From: Chloroflexota bacterium
GTDB lineage: Bacteria > Chloroflexota > Dehalococcoidia > JABGRK01
Assembly (NCBI GenBank): GCA_030665485.1
Contig: DAOUZV010000067.1
Location: 1-6,502 of the forward strand
Reading direction: 5' to 3'
Length of the DNA stretch: 6,502 nucleotides
Shown: in pieces, positions 5,647 to 6,502 of the stretch
Layout of the letters: every line of letters starts with the position of its first letter
How positions within the stretch are numbered: position 1 is the stretch's first letter
The notes under the pieces: model-generated
Told to the model about the DNA's origin: nothing
Seen by the model: only the letters and a program-made list of their open reading frames with translations
Database searches by the model: none
Translations under genes and position numbers: made by a program

Positions 5647-6441
5647 ATGAGTCAAATAAAAGTAATAATAAATGGCGCAGCAGGGAGAATGGGTACAGAA
5701 GTGGTTAAAGCCGTCTGTGCTGATATTGGCCTGGTTGCTGTTGGAGCTGTTGATGTGGTTGCCAGCGATGAGCTGGCGCTTCCTGATGGTTCAGGTGCGA
5801 TACCATATTCAGCCGATATCGCTGATATATTAGATCGAACCAACCCGGATGTGATGGTGGATTTTACCACGCATGACGTTACCATGCCAGCGGTGCGCTT
5901 AGCCATTAAAAACGGTGTAAGACCGGTGATAGGCACCACCGGACAATCCGTGCAGGAGCTTGATGAAATTGGCTCTCTATGTAAAGAGAATGGAGTAGGT
6001 GCTTTTTACGCACCCAACTTCTCACTGGGTGCTGTACTGATGATGCATCTGTCGAAATTAGCGGCCAAATATTTTGACTATGCTGAGATCATAGAGCTGC
6101 ATCATGAGAAAAAGCTGGATTCGCCATCGGGCACGGCGCTTGCCACGGCCAAGTACATAGTCGAAGCGCACGGCGGGCCATATAAAAGAACTGAGAGCCA
6201 GAAGGAAACGCTTGTCGGCACGCGTGGGGGAGATTATCAGGGAGTAAGCGTCCATAGCATTCGTTTGCTGGGGCAACTGGCACACCAGGAGGTAATATTC
6301 GGCAGCGTGGGCCAAACGCTCAAAATCAGGCACGACAGCATCAGCCGTGAGTCTTTCATGCCAGGTGTGGTTCTGGCGGTTAATGAAGTAATGAAGTTAG
6401 ATAAGATGGTTATAGGGTTGGATAAACTTTTAGGGCTTTAG
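5647..6441 (+). CDS. dapB: 4-hydroxy-tetrahydrodipicolinate reductase
   Basis: DapB reduces 4-hydroxy-tetrahydrodipicolinate to tetrahydrodipicolinate with NAD(P)H in the diaminopimelate/lysine pathway. The 264-residue protein is of normal length. It has the Rossmann loop G-A-A-G-R-M-G (10-16), an acidic residue D36 after the second strand that often favours or allows NADH, the V-I-G-T-T-G segment (94-99), A-P-N-F-S (122-126), and the signature E-L-H-H-E-K-K-L-D-S-P-S-G-T-A (150-164). Catalytic H159 and K163 of E. coli correspond to H152 and K156; the usual D-A-P-S-G-T reads D-S-P-S-G-T. The ATG at 5647 is preceded by AGGTG (5633-5637). asd follows after 12 bp, suggesting a lysine-pathway operon. 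Cultured Dehalococcoides lack a peptidoglycan wall, so in such a host the pathway would serve lysine synthesis; that is inference for this organism. Confidence 0.97.
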   Translation: MSQIKVIINGAAGRMGTEVVKAVCADIGLVAVGAVDVVASDELALPDGSGAIPYSADIADILDRTNPDVMVDFTTHDVTMPAVRLAIKNGVRPVIGTTGQSVQELDEIGSLCKENGVGAFYAPNFSLGAVLMMHLSKLAAKYFDYAEIIELHHEKKLDSPSGTALATAKYIVEAHGGPYKRTESQKETLVGTRGGDYQGVSVHSIRLLGQLAHQEVIFGSVGQTLKIRHDSISRESFMPGVVLAVNEVMKLDKMVIGLDKLLGL

Positions 6442-6453
6442 GAGACAAAAGGA

Positions 6454-6502
6454 GTGAAAAAGTATAACGTAGCGATAGTTGGTGCTACCGGGCTGGTTGG
6501 TC
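6454..6502 (+). CDS. asd: Aspartate-semialdehyde dehydrogenase, N-terminal fragment (continues past window)
   Basis: Only the first 16 codons are present. They read M-K-K-Y-N-V-A-I-V-G-A-T-G-L-V-G, the N-terminal strand and NADP-binding glycine loop (G-A-T-G-x-V-G) typical of Asd. This enzyme makes aspartate semialdehyde from aspartyl phosphate, two steps before DapB. The start is GTG at 6454. GGAG (6441-6444), overlapping the dapB stop, lies 9 nt upstream and fits as Shine-Dalgarno; a second AGGAG abuts the start codon. The position directly behind dapB supports the assignment. N-acetyl-glutamyl-phosphate reductase (ArgC) has a similar glycine loop and is the main alternative. Confidence 0.8.
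   Translation, partial: MKKYNVAIVGATGLVG

Overview
The window looks like chromosomal DNA of an organohalide-respiration-associated Dehalococcoidia bacterium (phylum Chloroflexota). The main evidence is a reductive dehalogenase catalytic gene followed by its small membrane-anchor gene, with Dehalococcoides/Dehalogenimonas-style sequence signatures (FHST at the N-terminus, EWKRPWW, two Fe-S cysteine motifs, a PPYG-type C-terminal tail). These lie inside a block of ordinary housekeeping genes. A metF of the type used by anaerobes with the Wood-Ljungdahl pathway argues against Dehalococcoides mccartyi itself, whose known genomes lack a canonical metF. Genus assignment from this window alone is inference.

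Layout. Positions 2-472 (+) are the 3' part of metF (methylenetetrahydrofolate reductase). Converging on it, on the minus strand, is a two-gene unit: rdhA (2175 down to 772) and rdhB (748 down to 488). It is driven by a near-consensus sigma70-type promoter at 2206-2234. Divergent from rdhA is a DUF457-like predicted membrane-bound metal-dependent hydrolase (2329-2973, +). Then come rpsO (3074-3340) and pnp (3359-5566), a classic translation/RNA-decay pair behind a strong extended -10 promoter. After an 80-bp gap follow dapB (5647-6441) and the first codons of asd (from 6454), which belong to the lysine/diaminopimelate pathway. No stretch longer than about 155 bp is free of genes. No tRNA, rRNA, CRISPR array or mobile element was seen.

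How the parts relate. MetF serves the methyl branch of one-carbon metabolism. RdhA is a corrinoid and Fe-S enzyme that reductively removes halogen, and RdhB normally anchors it at the membrane. rpsO-pnp and dapB-asd are unrelated core functions.

The main point of interest is the RdhA N-terminus. The family FHST start is kept, but the twin-arginine (Tat) motif and the long hydrophobic stretch that usually follow are replaced by a short basic amphipathic segment, and no upstream start could restore a Tat signal. The enzyme may therefore stay in the cytoplasm, although its membrane anchor gene is still next to it. The pair sits among core genes with a strong promoter and no adjacent MarR-type or two-component regulator in the window, unlike many rdh loci.
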